NCBI GenBank assembly: GCA_030522415.1
Contig: CM060124.1
Coordinates: 23,174,454-23,238,453, forward strand
DNA from: Channallabes apus
Lineage: Eukaryota; Chordata; Actinopteri; Siluriformes; Clariidae
Direction: 5' to 3'
Length of the DNA stretch: 64,000 nt
A program made the translations under genes and the position numbers. Shown in pieces: positions 1 through 11,793 of this stretch (positions are counted from its first letter, which is position 1; each line of letters starts with the position of its first letter). Below the pieces are notes generated by a model. The model was not told the origin of the DNA. It made no database searches and saw nothing but the letters and a program-made list of their open reading frames with translations.

Positions 1-2760
1 GACCTAGGGTGGAATTTTGGTCAGAACGGTGCAATGAAAAAAAAAAAAAACAGTAGAATTCTGTAAGGACATTGATTTGCTGAGGAATTTGTCAAACATT
101 TTTTAGATTTTGTACAATTATATTATAACAATATTATACTCAACCTTTCCATGATGAGTTTGGATGAACTATTAAATCACAGGCACTGAACCCACTTATA
201 TCTCCTGTTCAGCTGAGCTGTATTATATCTGTGTTGTCTCTTCTTTGGTCACGGTGTTAAACAACATGTTTTTAGTGAGATGGTGTTTGTTACCTCACAG
301 TTGCTTCATGAGCCCTATCCATACTGAGTCCTCATCAACTCTGAAACACTAGTTTGTTCACTAGCCTGGAGCAGAGCTTCACTCCCTTCCTTTAATATGA
401 ATTAATATAGTCATCACATAGCTGTGTGTGGTTCATTTGTGGTTCATCACGTTTTGATGTAGGTTTGTGTTGTTGCCTTGCGGTGTAGTGACTGTTTCAC
501 AGCAGGCCTTGAACAGTACCTTCTATTGTTGTCCATCTTTCATGAAAATAATCCCAGATTATTCAGCATAAACAGACTAATGGTGCTTCTGGCTCTGGAG
601 AAGGCATTTTTCACACCATGAATGGAACATTTTAATCTGGTTTCATACTGTATGTTTTTGTTAGAGAGTGTATACACAGTCGATTTGGTACAGGGCAGTT
701 CTGATTAGTGAGCAGGACTGCCACACAAAGGGAATAGAATAAACTTGTACAACCCTTTATATCAACTTAAACTCTTTGTCAGATGCACTGCATACCATAT
801 ACAGTATACTCAATGACAGCTTTTGCAATTTGCTCATTGCATTGTTTAAAAAATGCCATCAGGATTTTACTGCAGCTGCTAAACTGGCAGTTATCAAACC
901 TCTGATTTAAAAAATCTTATTGAAAAAGTGATTACTGTACTTTATATGAGATTCTACTTATAAGCTAATATCAGACTTCCACATCTCCTGTAAACTTTAT
1001 GATTCTGTATTAACTCTGAATGACATCATGACAAGCACTGAAAGTGTTATTGGTCTTATTACTGATTCAATCTCTCATTTAAACCTCATGTAGATATTTT
1101 TATATTGATATTTCTTTTTTTTTTTTGTATAATCATTGTAATGAGCAAGCTTGAGAGCAAAAACACCCTCAAAAATGTGAGAAATTGTAAAAGGAAATGT
1201 ACATAATTCATCACAACAACCTAACCCAACCTAACAACTAATGAAATATTTCCTCCGCAAATCCATCCTTTACAGAGTGATGTCATATGGTGGGATAACA
1301 CTTAAGCCGCTGTAGACTAAGCTAACTCCAAGAAAAGGAAAACAGTGTGCTAAAGTAGCCTGCATTAATAGGCAATGGGTGTGGCATGTTATTTGCTCTT
1401 ACTGCAGACCAGCTAACCCATGGCCCGCCACGCTTCTAATAAATGACAGAAATAGAAGCATTTATTTTTCTGGATTTTGTATCTTTAATGCTGGCTAACA
1501 TATCCCATGCCTTGACAAGTGCCATTGTAAAGATATAAACAGTCAACGTCACCTATCAGCGGTTTCAAGGTTATGGCTGAAGGGGATGAACTTTTACCTC
1601 CTTTTAAAGACTTAAGCCAGCAGAAAGTGCACGATACTGCACGTTATATGAGATTCGAGCCTGTACTCTGGTTTGACTCCTATCAGGAAAAAGGAAAACT
1701 TCTCTCAGGCCCCTGTCACACTACAACCAAGACAATGAACCTCACATGGCCTCCTAAAAATATTGAAGAACACCCATAAGAACTAACAAAAAATAAATAA
1801 AAAATGTGCATTTAACCAAGTTCATAAAACCCGGTCAGGTTCTCAAAGCGTCTATCATGTTGTCAGTAATTTCCTATCATGTCCATCATCATGAGCTCGC
1901 CCAGTCCAATGAGATTGAACCAGGTTTTTACTATATCCGCTCTTATGTGTGCTTACTACACTGTTTTATCACATAATAATGATATGAGGAATTGAGTTCC
2001 GTATTTACAGTGAACTCTCTGAATGTGACAGACACACTGACTGATAACCTGCTGCATGAACTCAATGGATGTAGTAATGATGCAGTGACTTCACAATGAC
2101 CACTCAGCAAGAAAACTTTCGGGCCTGCGTCATCCTACTAGTCAGTGCAGCCTATGATGTCTGCAACAGGCTCTTTTTGAATACCTAAAAAAACCAAACC
2201 CCAAAAAAAAAAAAAAAAAAAAAGCATGGCAGCTTCACATCAAGGGATCCTTACTGGTTCTTATTGTGTTTTTTATTTTTTTTGCAATTGCAGTGGGGAC
2301 ATGGCTCAGTGTGAGCAAGTGGAAACATGACAGCAGTAAAAGGTATGGCATATTGATCTTTTACAGAAATGTGACCACCGTGACGCTAGACACAAACAGT
2401 GGATGGCAGAAGTACTGTTAACTGACATAAGGATATTTCCTTTGATTATTAAGTCTGTGGTGTATATCAGTGCCAAAAACTTATTCCACTGGGAAATAAG
2501 TTTGATTTATCATCATAATATAATTACCTCAGACGGTGTACAGAGATGTGATTCCTCCTGGATTTGGTGGTGCTAGGATTAGCATTAGATCATTCAGTGT
2601 ATCTGTTACAAATGAGATGATCTTGGGAATATGCTATGCTTTACACTTCATGAATTGATGCACAGGTAACGTTAACCAATACTGACTTTCCAATCTTTCT
2701 AATTAATAGCTAACTAACTGTTCCGAGGTTAAATTCCAGATAGCGTAAAATGGAAAGCTT
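1..2760. other. intronic or intergenic DNA, no feature recognised
   Basis: A+T-rich sequence with poly-A runs near 39, 1,121 and 2,198. A 68-codon open frame at 1,573-1,779 (plus) resembles nothing I know and lacks splice or neighbour support. I searched this stretch for dystrophin exons 62 and 63 and did not find them. Confidence 0.5.
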
Positions 2761-2765
2761 GTGTG

Positions 2766-4780
2766 TGTCACGTTCTGTGGTGTAACGGGCTGATGGTGTA
2801 GCCGTGGGCATAAATGGGCAGGCGTAAACGCAGAGGGTTCTTTGCAAAATAAAAAGTATTTTATTAACAAACCAACTAAACACACTAAAACAAAACACTG
2901 GCTCTGAACATACAGGCTCTAATACCTGGAAACACAAATCCTGTGTTGTGACACAGGCTACAAAACAAACTCGTAGAACACAAACTAAGCATGGAGCTGA
3001 AACCGGGGACTGGACGAGAGACACGGGGGGAACAAGAGACGGGACTAGAGACAGGACTCAAAGACAAGCGACGGGACTAGAGACAAGAGACAGGACGCAG
3101 ACTAAAGACAAGGCAGTCAACTAGGCATGGCTACTAGCTGAACAAGGTTATGAGCTAACCCTGGTAGTCAGCTACACATACACCTAGCTAAGCAGGTCTT
3201 CAGCCTGACATGCACATAGCTACACTTACCTGATCGCTAAACATATAACACTAGGGGCGCCGGACACAGAAGTACAAGGGCTAGGGACTCCGAGGCGCAA
3301 AGGCTAGGCTAGGGGACACTCAAAGGCTAGGCTAGGGGACACTCAAAGGCTAGGCTAGGGGACACTCAAAGGCTAGGCTAGGGGACACGCAAAGGCTAGG
3401 CTAGGGGACACGCAAAGGCTAGGCTAGGGGACACGCAAAGGCTAGGCTCGGGGACACGCAAAGGCTAGGCTCGGGGACACGCAAAGGCTAGGCTCGGGGA
3501 CACGCAAAGGCTAGGCTCGGGGACACGCAAAGGCTAGGCTCGGGGACACGCAAAGGCTAGGCTCGAGGACACTCAGAGGCGAGGAGACACAGAGGCTAGG
3601 GGACACGCAAAGGCTAGGCTAGGGGACACGCAAAGGCTAGGCTCGGGGACACGCAAAGGCTAGGCTCGGGGACACGCAAAGGCTAGGCTCGGGGACACTC
3701 AGAGGCGAGGAGACACAGAGGCTAGGGGACACATTGAGGCTAGGGGACACATTGAGGCTAGGAGACACACAGAGGCTAACTACTTACCTAATCTATCACA
3801 AACAACACAACATGACTCAACACCGTATCAGCTCCACACACACCAAACACCATGAACATATAACACATAGAAGGCACACAGGTTTAGGGCTTAAACTAAT
3901 GACCTAGGGAGGGATATTCAAAACATGAGGGAGAAACAAACATGAATAACTCAAAACTATAAGACACTAAAAACACTTCACAAAACTTATATAAATACTG
4001 GTAAAACCAAAGAGACATTGAAATACATATAACACAGCAAACAAACCTACAGAGCCAGTTCAACATAAATAAATAAATAAAATAAAACGAAACAAAAGCC
4101 CACTAGACAATATTAATGCTCAACCCAGTTTCCCAGAGCTAATAGCTTCTTATAGGAACTCTAATTATGAAGGTAAAACAGTAGCAAAACCTGAGAGCTT
4201 GCAAATTTGAATGTGAGAACTTGTAAAATTAATATTTGTATTTGTAAGTTGTAATTTATATTCACAGCTCTGATGTGAACACCTGTGTTTTCATTTCGAA
4301 GTTGCAGATTAATAGTGACAAATGTGTAAAGTGTCATTCACATAAACAAAATGACCGGCACAATTGTGTACTGCACATTTATCTTTGCGCATTAATTCAG
4401 TTTCGCTGTACAACCACAAGTCGGTGCTCACAACCTCTCAGATCTGGCAGTACAACCTCAAATCCCAGCGCTCTGACTTTTGCTACTGATTTTGCGATAT
4501 TCCTGTAGCAAAACTCACTTGTGCACTAGTAAACGCGAACTTGAGAGAGCAGAGTCGGGGGCGGGGCTGGGGTTGGAATGAAGTCATTTTATTGGTCGAT
4601 GCCTCACCAATGAACAACGCCAGCCAATGAAGTGGGACGTTTTGTGAGCAATGACGTCACAGACTACGCAGAGCAGCTCGCGCCGTTTCGGTGGTGTAGT
4701 TGTAGGGAAACTGGCTCTTCTAACAAAACTACAAAACCAAAAAACACAGCCATAGTGCCCTCTAGGGGCAGTCCCTTACA
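2766..4780 (-). mobile_element. solo LTR of a Ty3/gypsy-type retrotransposon, 2.0 kb, expanded
   Basis: On the minus strand the element starts TGTAAGGGACTGCCCCTAGA at 4,780 and ends ...CAGAACGTGACA at 2,766. It is flanked by a perfect 5-bp duplication GTGTG (2,761-2,765 and 4,781-4,785). Its start resembles that of the solo LTR at 15,743 (TGTAAGGGTTCACCCCTAGA), and both ends share CATTTATGCC near the terminus. An AATAAAA signal lies near the end on the minus strand. The unusual length comes partly from an internal minisatellite. No gag or pol sequence accompanies it. Confidence 0.8.
3298..3770. repeat. 23-bp minisatellite inside the LTR
   Basis: About 19 tandem copies of a 23-bp unit, ending GGGGACACGC and containing AAAGGCTAGGCT. 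Sub-variants differ at two positions (GGCTA versus GGCTC, ACACT versus ACACG) and are grouped in blocks. Two longer variant units with GAGGCGAGGAGACACAGAGG interrupt the array near 3,570 and 3,695. It sits entirely inside the solo LTR. Confidence 0.95.
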
Positions 4781-4785
4781 GTGTG

Positions 4786-5161
4786 CTATGCAGGGTATAG
4801 AATTCCTTGTTCCGCACATCATATATATAACCTGATAACCTTGATCAGTGACTAGAGAGAGATTTGTGATTCAGTCTTGTAATAGAAGCTAGTTAGCTTT
4901 GTTGCTCATCTTTAGAGACAATTCAGAACAACATCAAAGCAATTACTAAGGAGACAAAGTGTTGTTTAAAATGACATAACATTATCAGATGTTGGTTTCT
5001 TGTGGAAAATGTTTCTGTGACAGGTTTTGAATACGAGTTTAATGGTAAGTAAGTAAGTAATATGTTTAACTGGTAAGTAATGTCCCTTTCGCCATCCAGA
5101 TGTGGGCGTAACCATGGTGAAGAGGCATTTTGACGTCAGGCGCTAAAGGGCTATAGACATA
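4786..5161. other. no feature recognised
   Basis: Unique-looking sequence between the LTR and the LINE fragments, with a short GTAA tandem run near 5,046. No exon or repeat was identified. Confidence 0.4.
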
Positions 5162-5176
5162 CCTATGGAATGGAAT

Positions 5177-5682
5177 TCTTCTTTGTCTTTCGGCTGTTCC
5201 CTTTCAGGGGTCACCACAGCGAATCATCTGCCTCCATCTAACCCTATCCTCTGCATCCTCTTCTCTCACACCAACTAACTTCATGTCTTCTCTCACTGCA
5301 TCCTTAAATCTCCTCTTTGGTCTTCCTCTAGACCTCCTGCCTGGCAGTTCCAACCTCAGCATCCTTCTACCGATATATTCACAATCTCTCCTCTGAACAT
5401 GTCCAAACCACCTCAATCTGGCCTCTCTGACTTTATCTCCAAATCATCTCACATGGGTTGTCCCTCTGATGAACTGATTCTTGATCCTATCCATTCTTGT
5501 TACTCCCAAGGAGAACCTCAACATCTTCAGCTCTTCTACCTCCTGTCTTTTCTTCAGTGCCACTGTCTCTAAGCCGTAGACCATCACTGGTCTCACCACT
5601 GTCCTGTACACCTTTCCTTTCATTCTCGCTGATGCTCTTTTATCGCACAACAGACCTGAAACTTTTCTCCACCCATTCCTAT
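5177..5682 (-). mobile_element. 5'-truncated RTE-like LINE, C-terminal end of reverse transcriptase ORF
   Basis: On the minus strand two out-of-frame segments encode KGKVYRTVVRPVMVYGLETV, MLRFSLGVTRMDRIKNQFIR, then MRWFGHVQRRDCEYIGRRML and SRGRPKRRFKDAVREDMK. This is the characteristic C-terminal tail of fish LINE polymerases. The element is broken by a frameshift and lacks the catalytic core. Similar sequence (CCTATGGAATG plus GAATT) lies at both ends (about 5,162 and 5,683), a likely target-site duplication. The clade is inferred. Confidence 0.75.
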
Positions 5683-5697
5683 GGAATGAATTAGTGA

Positions 5698-7240
5698 GCA
5701 TTTATGTAGATAATATCACCAGGATAGCATTCTTTCACCTCAGAAATATTGCCAAGATAAGAAATATATTGTTGCTAAACGATGCAGAAAAACTAGTTCA
5801 TGCTTTTATCACTTCTAGGTTGGACTATTGTAATGCCTTACTGTCTGGTTGTTCAGTTAGGTGCATAAACAAGCTTCAGCTGGTCCAGAATGCAGCAGCG
5901 AGAGTCCTCACTAGAACCAGAAGATATGAGCACATCACCCCTATCCTATCTTCACTGCATTGGCTCCCTGTGAAATTTCGCAGTGATTTTAAAATACTAC
6001 TCTTGACATATAAAGCATTAAATGGTCTCGCGCCGCAGTATCTGAGCGAACTGCTATTGTCTTACGATCCGCCACGCCTACTTCGGTCAAAGGATGCAGG
6101 CTGCTTGTCAGTACCGCGTATTATGAAAACTACAGCTGGGGGCAGAGCTTTTTCTTACAAAGCCCAAAAATTATGGAATAGTCTTCCAAATAGTGTTCGG
6201 GACTCAGACACAGTCTCAGTGTTTAAGTCTAGGCTAAAAACCTATTTATTTAGCCAAGCATTTTTATAAATAGATTTGCCATAAGGTAAAGGAGCAGATC
6301 TGGGGGACTCATGGACGTAGAGTATTATGGTGAACTGGTATGTTTAGATGCTGTCTTCCTCACTCTCATTTGATCACTCAGGTTTGTTGACGGTGAGGTG
6401 ATTGTTTGCTTTACATTTCAGTTCCCCCTCATGTTTGTGTTTCCTTCTGGCTCTCCCTTTTAGTTATGCTGTCATAGTTAGTCCTGCCGGAGTCCCTGCT
6501 TGCACTCTACAGTAAATATACATTCACATTATACATTGTGACTGTGACCATACCTAACTGCCATCTCTCCTCTTCTTCTCGGTCTCCCCCTTTCACTCTT
6601 TCTCTCTCTGTCGAGCTACACATGTCATCCCTGAGCTGCCAGTGATCCAGACTCCCTCTGCCCTCCGGACCTGTCTGATCCATCCTGGTAGCCCGCTTCT
6701 GGTTGGAGCTCTCGTCACATGGATGCCCCGTGTGTGTCTCTTTGGGATGCGTCTGGTGTCTGGGGATGATTCTATCTACTTAGAAGACGGCTCTGGCCTC
6801 GACTGGTGCTGTCAGCTGTTTCTCTGAGGACTTGACAATTCGATAGTTCAGGACTGGAACTTTCTACAAGTCTATCTGAGTCTCCAATAACTACTGGACT
6901 CTTTTTTGGACATTTTACATCAACTAACATCAACTATTATAGCTGAACTGCCTGCCACCTAACACACTGTATAAATGCAGATCATTTCCTGCTATTTGTT
7001 TCACCCAGATGAGGATGGGTTCCCTGTCGAGTCTGGTTCCTCTCAAGGTTTCTTCCTATTACCATCTCAGGGAGTTTTTCCTTGCCACTGTCGCCCGCGG
7101 CTTGCTCACCAGGGACTATCTGACCATTTTGATTCATACACATTCACATTCTATACAAACTTAATTCTTTTGATTGTGTAAAGCTGCTTTGAGACAATGT
7201 CAATTGTTAAAAGTGCTATACAAATAAAATTGAATTGAAT
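5698..7240 (+). mobile_element. 5'-truncated L2-clade LINE with C-terminal RT frame and 3' UTR
   Basis: An open frame to 6,269 encodes the end of an L2 polymerase: DAEKLVHAFITSRLDYCNAL, LQLVQNAAARVLTRTRRYEH, SSLHWLPVKFRSDFKILLLT and VFKSRLKTYLFSQAFL. The catalytic FADD region is absent, so it is not active by itself. A long 3' UTR follows and ends with the usual fish L2 tail, AGCTGCTTTGAGACAATG, then an ATTGAATTGAATT repeat near 7,230. Its C-terminal frame is nearly identical to that of the element at 27.4-30.7 kb. Confidence 0.9.
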
Positions 7241-8224
7241 TATGCTGATGTCTGCTGAACATGCAAAGCTCTAGTTTATCTCCTAACCAAGGAAGTAAAA
7301 ACAAACAGTTACACTGTGTTAAAATCTGTTCTTTTCGGGACACAGTAAATAGGAGAGCAGCAGATTTTTTCATCAATCTGGGTAAACATCATAAACATAA
7401 ATCAGCTGTTTGCTATTCAGTGCTTTATAACAGCTCCAAAACTCACATAGAACTCAAAGTTAATTAAAATTAAAATCTTTGACATATAATCTTATAACAG
7501 AGATTAGGCAGGTTAATGACTGTGGAAGTCTTGAGGACGACCGGCAAGATGGCAACAAACATCATGTGACAGTGTGACATGTCTGCTGTTACCAATTAAA
7601 CTGTTACCAATTAAATAATATTTATACACCACATTTTTCTAATCAATCATTAAATCATTCTCATAATGAAGATAGATAAAGCTTTCTGCACATGAGCAAG
7701 TGGAAAAGGACCCACCTACTGACCTTCTCTTCAGTTGTAATCTCAGATAGGAGGCTTGAAATCAACACAACAATGGCACCTTCTGAAATAAGGCACTGTT
7801 TTAGATACAGTGGTGATGTCTCAACAACATAAACAAGGAACTCCAGCTTTTTCTTTCCACTTTCTTCACATTGTCCCCAACCGTGGAGAATACAGACAGT
7901 ATTGCTCAGCCCGGCTTAAGCGTGTATTGCCAATATTGCTGGTCACTGGGGACATAGTTGCAGAATGAGGATCCATAACCAGAGGGTCAGCGACAGATCC
8001 GGTTTCAAAATACACACACAAGCTTTCGTGTCTAACTCAGAGACTACCCATGACCCCACATGCAGTGAGACTCAGGGTTGCCTGAATATATTTGTCTCTC
8101 CACAATCATACTACATTTGACAGCTAATGCGAGTGTAACGGCACTGCAGCCAGAAACTGTGCTGAAGCAAACTGCATGAAAGTCACTCCTTGTGGGGAAA
8201 AAATGGGAAGAGGCTGTTAAATAA
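7241..8224. other. no feature recognised
   Basis: A+T-rich sequence. A short open frame at 7,261-7,467 has no recognisable similarity. No exon or repeat was identified. Confidence 0.4.
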
Positions 8225-8312
8225 TATTCAATTCAATTAAATAAAATTTTATTTGTATAGCGCTTTTAACAATTGTCATTTTCGCAAAGCAGCTTTACGC
8301 AATCAAAAGAAT
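8225..8312 (-). mobile_element. L2 LINE 3'-tail fragment
   Basis: Reading on the minus strand this is the conserved L2 3' end, with AAAGCTGCTTTGCGAAAATG followed by a CGCTATACAAATAAAATTTT-type tail and an AATTGAAT repeat. It is a severely 5'-truncated copy without coding sequence. Confidence 0.85.
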
Positions 8313-9030
8313 TACTTAAGTCTGTATGGAATGTGAATGCGTATCAATCAAAATGATATAAATATGGATATTATGAAATAATATGCCTTTGCTTTCATAT
8401 TATGGCATGGTCTGGAATACTTTATACAGCAAAATATACTTGCTGCCACTGATTACAATTTGCTTATTGATTAAATAACACCATCATATATTTTCTTTGG
8501 AATTTCAGAGATATGTTAATTTCCTCTTCTTACTTATGTACAACTGCAATAAAGTCACCTCACCAGTCTCTCTCTCTCTAATATTGCAGAATGTCTGGTA
8601 ACAAAAAAACTCACATCCACAATTATACCTCTTAGTCGTTCAAACAATTTTCTTTTTAACCGTTGTCTTACTGTTACCGTGACAAAATGATGTATGAGAA
8701 ATTGTACATTATTAACACCTACTTTTCATGTTACAGACAGAACAACTGTCCAAGCATTCAACTGGCCAACTCCATGCACACAGACCCAAGACTGGAATAG
8801 AACCCTCAAACGTGGAGTTCAGCGGTCTCAGGGACCCCCTCAAGTGGTACTGTTATATGAAAATTATGCCCACCTTCTGGTCAATGAGATTCAAGCTTTT
8901 AAGCATACTGATGAATGCAGTTGTAATCAGTCTTTCAACATTTCTGCGGAAATCGGCTGTACAGGTATTTTCAAACAAATATATAACATTAAACCTGAAT
9001 AAATTAGGATAATCCATGCATATCGGTAGT
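8313..9030. other. no feature recognised
   Basis: Overlapping open frames at 8,694-9,012 on plus and 8,853-9,095 on minus show no known domain. Codon content and length are compatible with chance. Confidence 0.35.
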
Positions 9031-9250
9031 GTTAGTCTCTCAGCTGCTCCCGTCAAGGAGTCGCCACAGTGGACCATCCGATCTACACTTATCACGATTA
9101 CTCACTCACCGTCTATACCACTTTATATCCTGTTGAAGGTGCCTGGAGCCTATCCCAGTAGATTTTGGGAACCAGGCAGGGTAGACTCAGGATGGAGTGC
9201 CAATGCATCATAGGGCACACATACATACTGTACACATACTCACACACTGC
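9031..9250 (-). mobile_element. decayed SINE fragments
   Basis: The first part (about 9,031-9,085) resembles the RTE-type SINE tail seen at 47,100-47,210, reading TCGCCACAGTGG on plus. The second part (about 9,099-9,250) is a degraded copy of the main SINE, recognisable by CCTGGAGCCTATCCCAG and GGGCACACA. Both have diverged far from the better copies. Confidence 0.6.
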
Positions 9251-9969
9251 CACGATCATCACCTTGTAAATCGTTAGCCAGGTGATCCGAGTCTCTGACA
9301 TACTGTACAACAGTGCAACTGCGTCATATAGCAGCAATGCATTCTGGAATTTTGAGTCCAACAGTGGCTGTCTCCACTTTTCTGTTGATTTCTCATTATT
9401 ATAATATTTAACTCAGAGTAAAAAGGTGTGAATGCTGATGAAGGATGAATGATGTCTTGCTCTCTTGCTTTGATTTCTCTTATTTCTGTGATGGCTGATT
9501 TATTCTCCTATTAAATGGCATTGTAACTACAGCAGTAACGTGGCATCAGTGCAGCAGACTCTTACTCCTAACAGAAATAATGATCCACATAGAGACATGA
9601 TCACCACATAATCATATAATACATATTTAATCAGAAATACACAAGATTACAGTATATCTTGAGATGGAATTTTCCTTTAAACTACAGGTACAGGTGTAAA
9701 GGACATGTCCCTAGGAGTTCTGATCTCAGACATTTGAGAGCTGTACATACAGTATGACACTGGACCAAATAAACACCAAAACCCCGACCTTAACATGTCC
9801 TTCGACATGCCGCTGTTATCATGTACAGTATGTGGCTGTTGCTGTACACAACGGCTCAGAAGTGCATACAGAAAGAAAAACGTCCCGCCTGTTCTACAGT
9901 ACCTTCAGCTGTAAGGGTTAAGCGCAACAACAACAAAAAATCAGATTTTAAACAGTTTTGATCAGTAAC
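9251..9969. other. no feature recognised
   Basis: A+T-rich, unique-looking sequence on the left shoulder of the CpG-rich block. I looked for exon 63 on the minus strand and did not see it. Confidence 0.4.
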
Positions 9970-10367
9970 ATCAAAAGCTGCTGCTGTTACTGTGGGCTGC
10001 GCTTCCGTTACAGAGCGATCCCGAGAATCCCGAGCCGGACAAAGAGGCCTCGACAAGATCAACATGGCTTTAAATCTAAGACATAAAATACAAAACAGCA
10101 CCGAGCCAGGCGACTCCTGGGTGGAAATCTACACTGCGTCATCTGATAAAGGATTGCTGTCAAGCAGAAAACAAACAGAAATGTAACGACGGCATTTGTA
10201 TTCGCTGTAGAAGAGGGATAAAGGGAGAGGGGGGAGAGGGGGAGGGGGAGGGCACCTGCTGGACTGTAAAAACCCGACAGCTAGAGCTGCTGTGCCCGCT
10301 AGTGTAGCGAACCCGAACCGCAGGACTGAACCGACATTACTCGACGGCACTGATGGACGCCGCTTAC
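9970..10367. other. CpG-rich flank of the putative Dp71 exon (start of its intron)
   Basis: A G+C-rich stretch with a purine run of GGGGGAG type near 10,227-10,252. It contains short open frames on both strands that look like by-products of high G+C content. It probably belongs to the same CpG island as the Dp71-like exon. No other exon was recognised. Confidence 0.5.
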
Positions 10368-10387
10368 TTCCTCAACTGCTCTCTCAT
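10368..10387 (-). CDS. dmd: putative Dp71-type alternative first coding exon of dystrophin
   Basis: On the minus strand an ATG at 10,387 reads M-R-E-Q-L-R plus two bases, then a consensus donor GTAAGC. Human Dp71, the short isoform made from a promoter between exons 62 and 63, starts M-R-E-Q-L-K-G and also leaves two bases before exon 63. The ending phase here is the one needed to join exon 63. Position -3 from the ATG is A, a good start context. The exon lies in a CpG-rich block downstream of exon 61 on the same strand. Only six residues support it, so chance similarity cannot be excluded, but start, phase, donor, strand and context all agree. Confidence 0.68.
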
Positions 10388-10604
10388 GCTGTTCGCTGTG
10401 CCTTGTATCCACACGGTGTCTCGGAATCTGAGAACTCGGTGTTCCTGCCAGTGGCCGCCCCGATATTCCCCCTGCTCGCAGGAAAACGCGCTAGATTCTC
10501 CCGCAATCTCCTCGCGAGGTTCCGCTCAGACGAGGCGGAGCTTCTCCATTCACTCCCTTCCCCCAAACACGCCTTCACTCAGGAATCCTCCGAAAAACCT
10601 CGCG

Positions 10605-10641
<37 letters not shown>

Positions 10642-10700
10642 CGAGAGCGGGGTGCTGGAGCTCTCCCTGTGAGGCGCCGCAAGAGCAAGCAGCAGGAACA
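10388..10700 (-). promoter_or_regulatory. putative Dp71-type internal promoter and 5' UTR, CpG-rich
   Basis: This block immediately upstream of the MREQL start is strikingly G+C-rich with many CpG dinucleotides, unlike the A+T-rich surroundings. Human Dp71 has a TATA-less, GC-rich promoter, and I see no TATA box here either. A (GA)n run lies at about 10,607-10,640. CpG richness continues downstream into the putative first intron to about 9,970. The start of transcription cannot be placed from sequence. Confidence 0.6.
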
Positions 10701-10746
10701 TCACACTACCTCACTGCATCACACTCACACAAACTATTAGTTACTA

Positions 10747-10978
10747 ACAGTTATTCATAAATTGATTCATATCACTATGAAGTTTCAGAATCATTTAGTT
10801 TTCATGCAACATAATGGAATTCTGAGGTTTTATTATACATACAGACACACCACAGCTTCGTTATGACAACTTGAAGTAGGCACGTTTTTGTCATTTTCTC
10901 ATTATGTTGCATGAAAACTAAATGATTCTGAGAAGAAAGAAACTTTATAGTGATATTAATAAATTTATGAATAACTGT
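10747..10978. mobile_element. 232-bp hairpin MITE with TA target duplication
   Basis: Two arms of about 70 bp are inverted copies of each other: ACAGTTATTCATAAATT at the left pairs with AATTTATGAATAACTGT at the right, and ATTTAGTTTTCATGCAAC with its reverse complement. TA flanks both ends (10,745-10,746 and 10,979-10,980), as for Tc1/mariner-type elements. About 90 bp of loop separates the arms. It lies about 360 bp upstream of the Dp71-like start on the minus strand. Confidence 0.85.
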
Positions 10979-11036
10979 TAGTCGCCCCTTTCACCACCAA
11001 AACAGCAGTGGCCTGTGTGTTCTGACACCTACTGTA

Positions 11037-11416
11037 TCACAACCAGCATTAACCTTTTCATCAGTTTTAGCTCTTCCATTGGATCGGAAAAAACATTGGC
11101 CAGCCTTCTGGAAGCAGAAAAAATGGAGGTGGTAGGTGGTGTTGGTCGGGCGTTCTGCGCCTTCTTATCATGCGACCGGGGGGGTTGCGCGTTCTGATCA
11201 TAAAATAGAGTAACGAGGCTGTTTTTAAAATGTAAGGAGTATAAAGTACAGATAATTGCTTAAAAATGTAAGGAGTAGAAGTAAAAAGTCGGCTGAAAAA
11301 TAATTACTCCAGTAAAGTATAGATACCCAAAATTTCTACTTAAGTAAGGTAACGAAGTATTTGTACTTCGTTACTTGACACCTCTGATGAAAAGGTTAAC
11401 ATTGGTTGCCCGAACA
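11037..11416. repeat. inverted repeat flanking a CAGAGGTGTCAA-type element end
   Basis: CATTAACCTTTTCATCAG at about 11,047 is matched by its near reverse complement at about 11,388-11,405. The right side of the enclosed DNA ends TTACTTGACACCTCTG, a terminus common in non-autonomous fish DNA elements, and includes the mirrored TAACGAAGTATTTGTACTTCGTTA hairpin. The left terminus is not clear, so the class is uncertain. Confidence 0.55.
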
Positions 11417-11752
11417 GAGAATTCATTACTGGTGGCAAAAGGCAGGTATTCCAAAACACTCATAAACCAAATCGAATTTTCCCATAAGAAATAAAGGAAA
11501 TTCAAATTATTCCTTCCACAGCCCCCAAAAAATAAATACATAAAAATAATTAACACAAAATATGAAGTAAAAATAAAACAAATTAACCTGCACTTTACCT
11601 TAATTAAAAAAAAAAAAATAAGATAAGTGTTTCTGTTTGTGCGTGCAGGCACTGTGTGTGTGTGTGTGTTTGTGTCTGTGTGAATCTAAAGTAAGCTCCC
11701 CTCTTCCCCTTCTCATCTTACACAGTTACCCTTCCTCTACTCTTTTCACACA

Positions 11753-11793
<41 letters not shown>

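Noticed and set aside
2703..3067. Overlapping minus-strand frames with serine and cysteine-rich peptides
   Set aside because: They lie inside the solo LTR and have no domain; LTRs are non-coding.
3298..3770. CRISPR-like array
   Set aside because: The 23-bp units are directly adjacent with no unique spacers, in vertebrate DNA; it is a minisatellite.
10292..10760. Plus-strand frames of 126 and 135 codons in the CpG-rich block
   Set aside because: They lack known domains, run through a (GA)n repeat and are explained by high G+C content; the minus-strand Dp71-like exon fits better.
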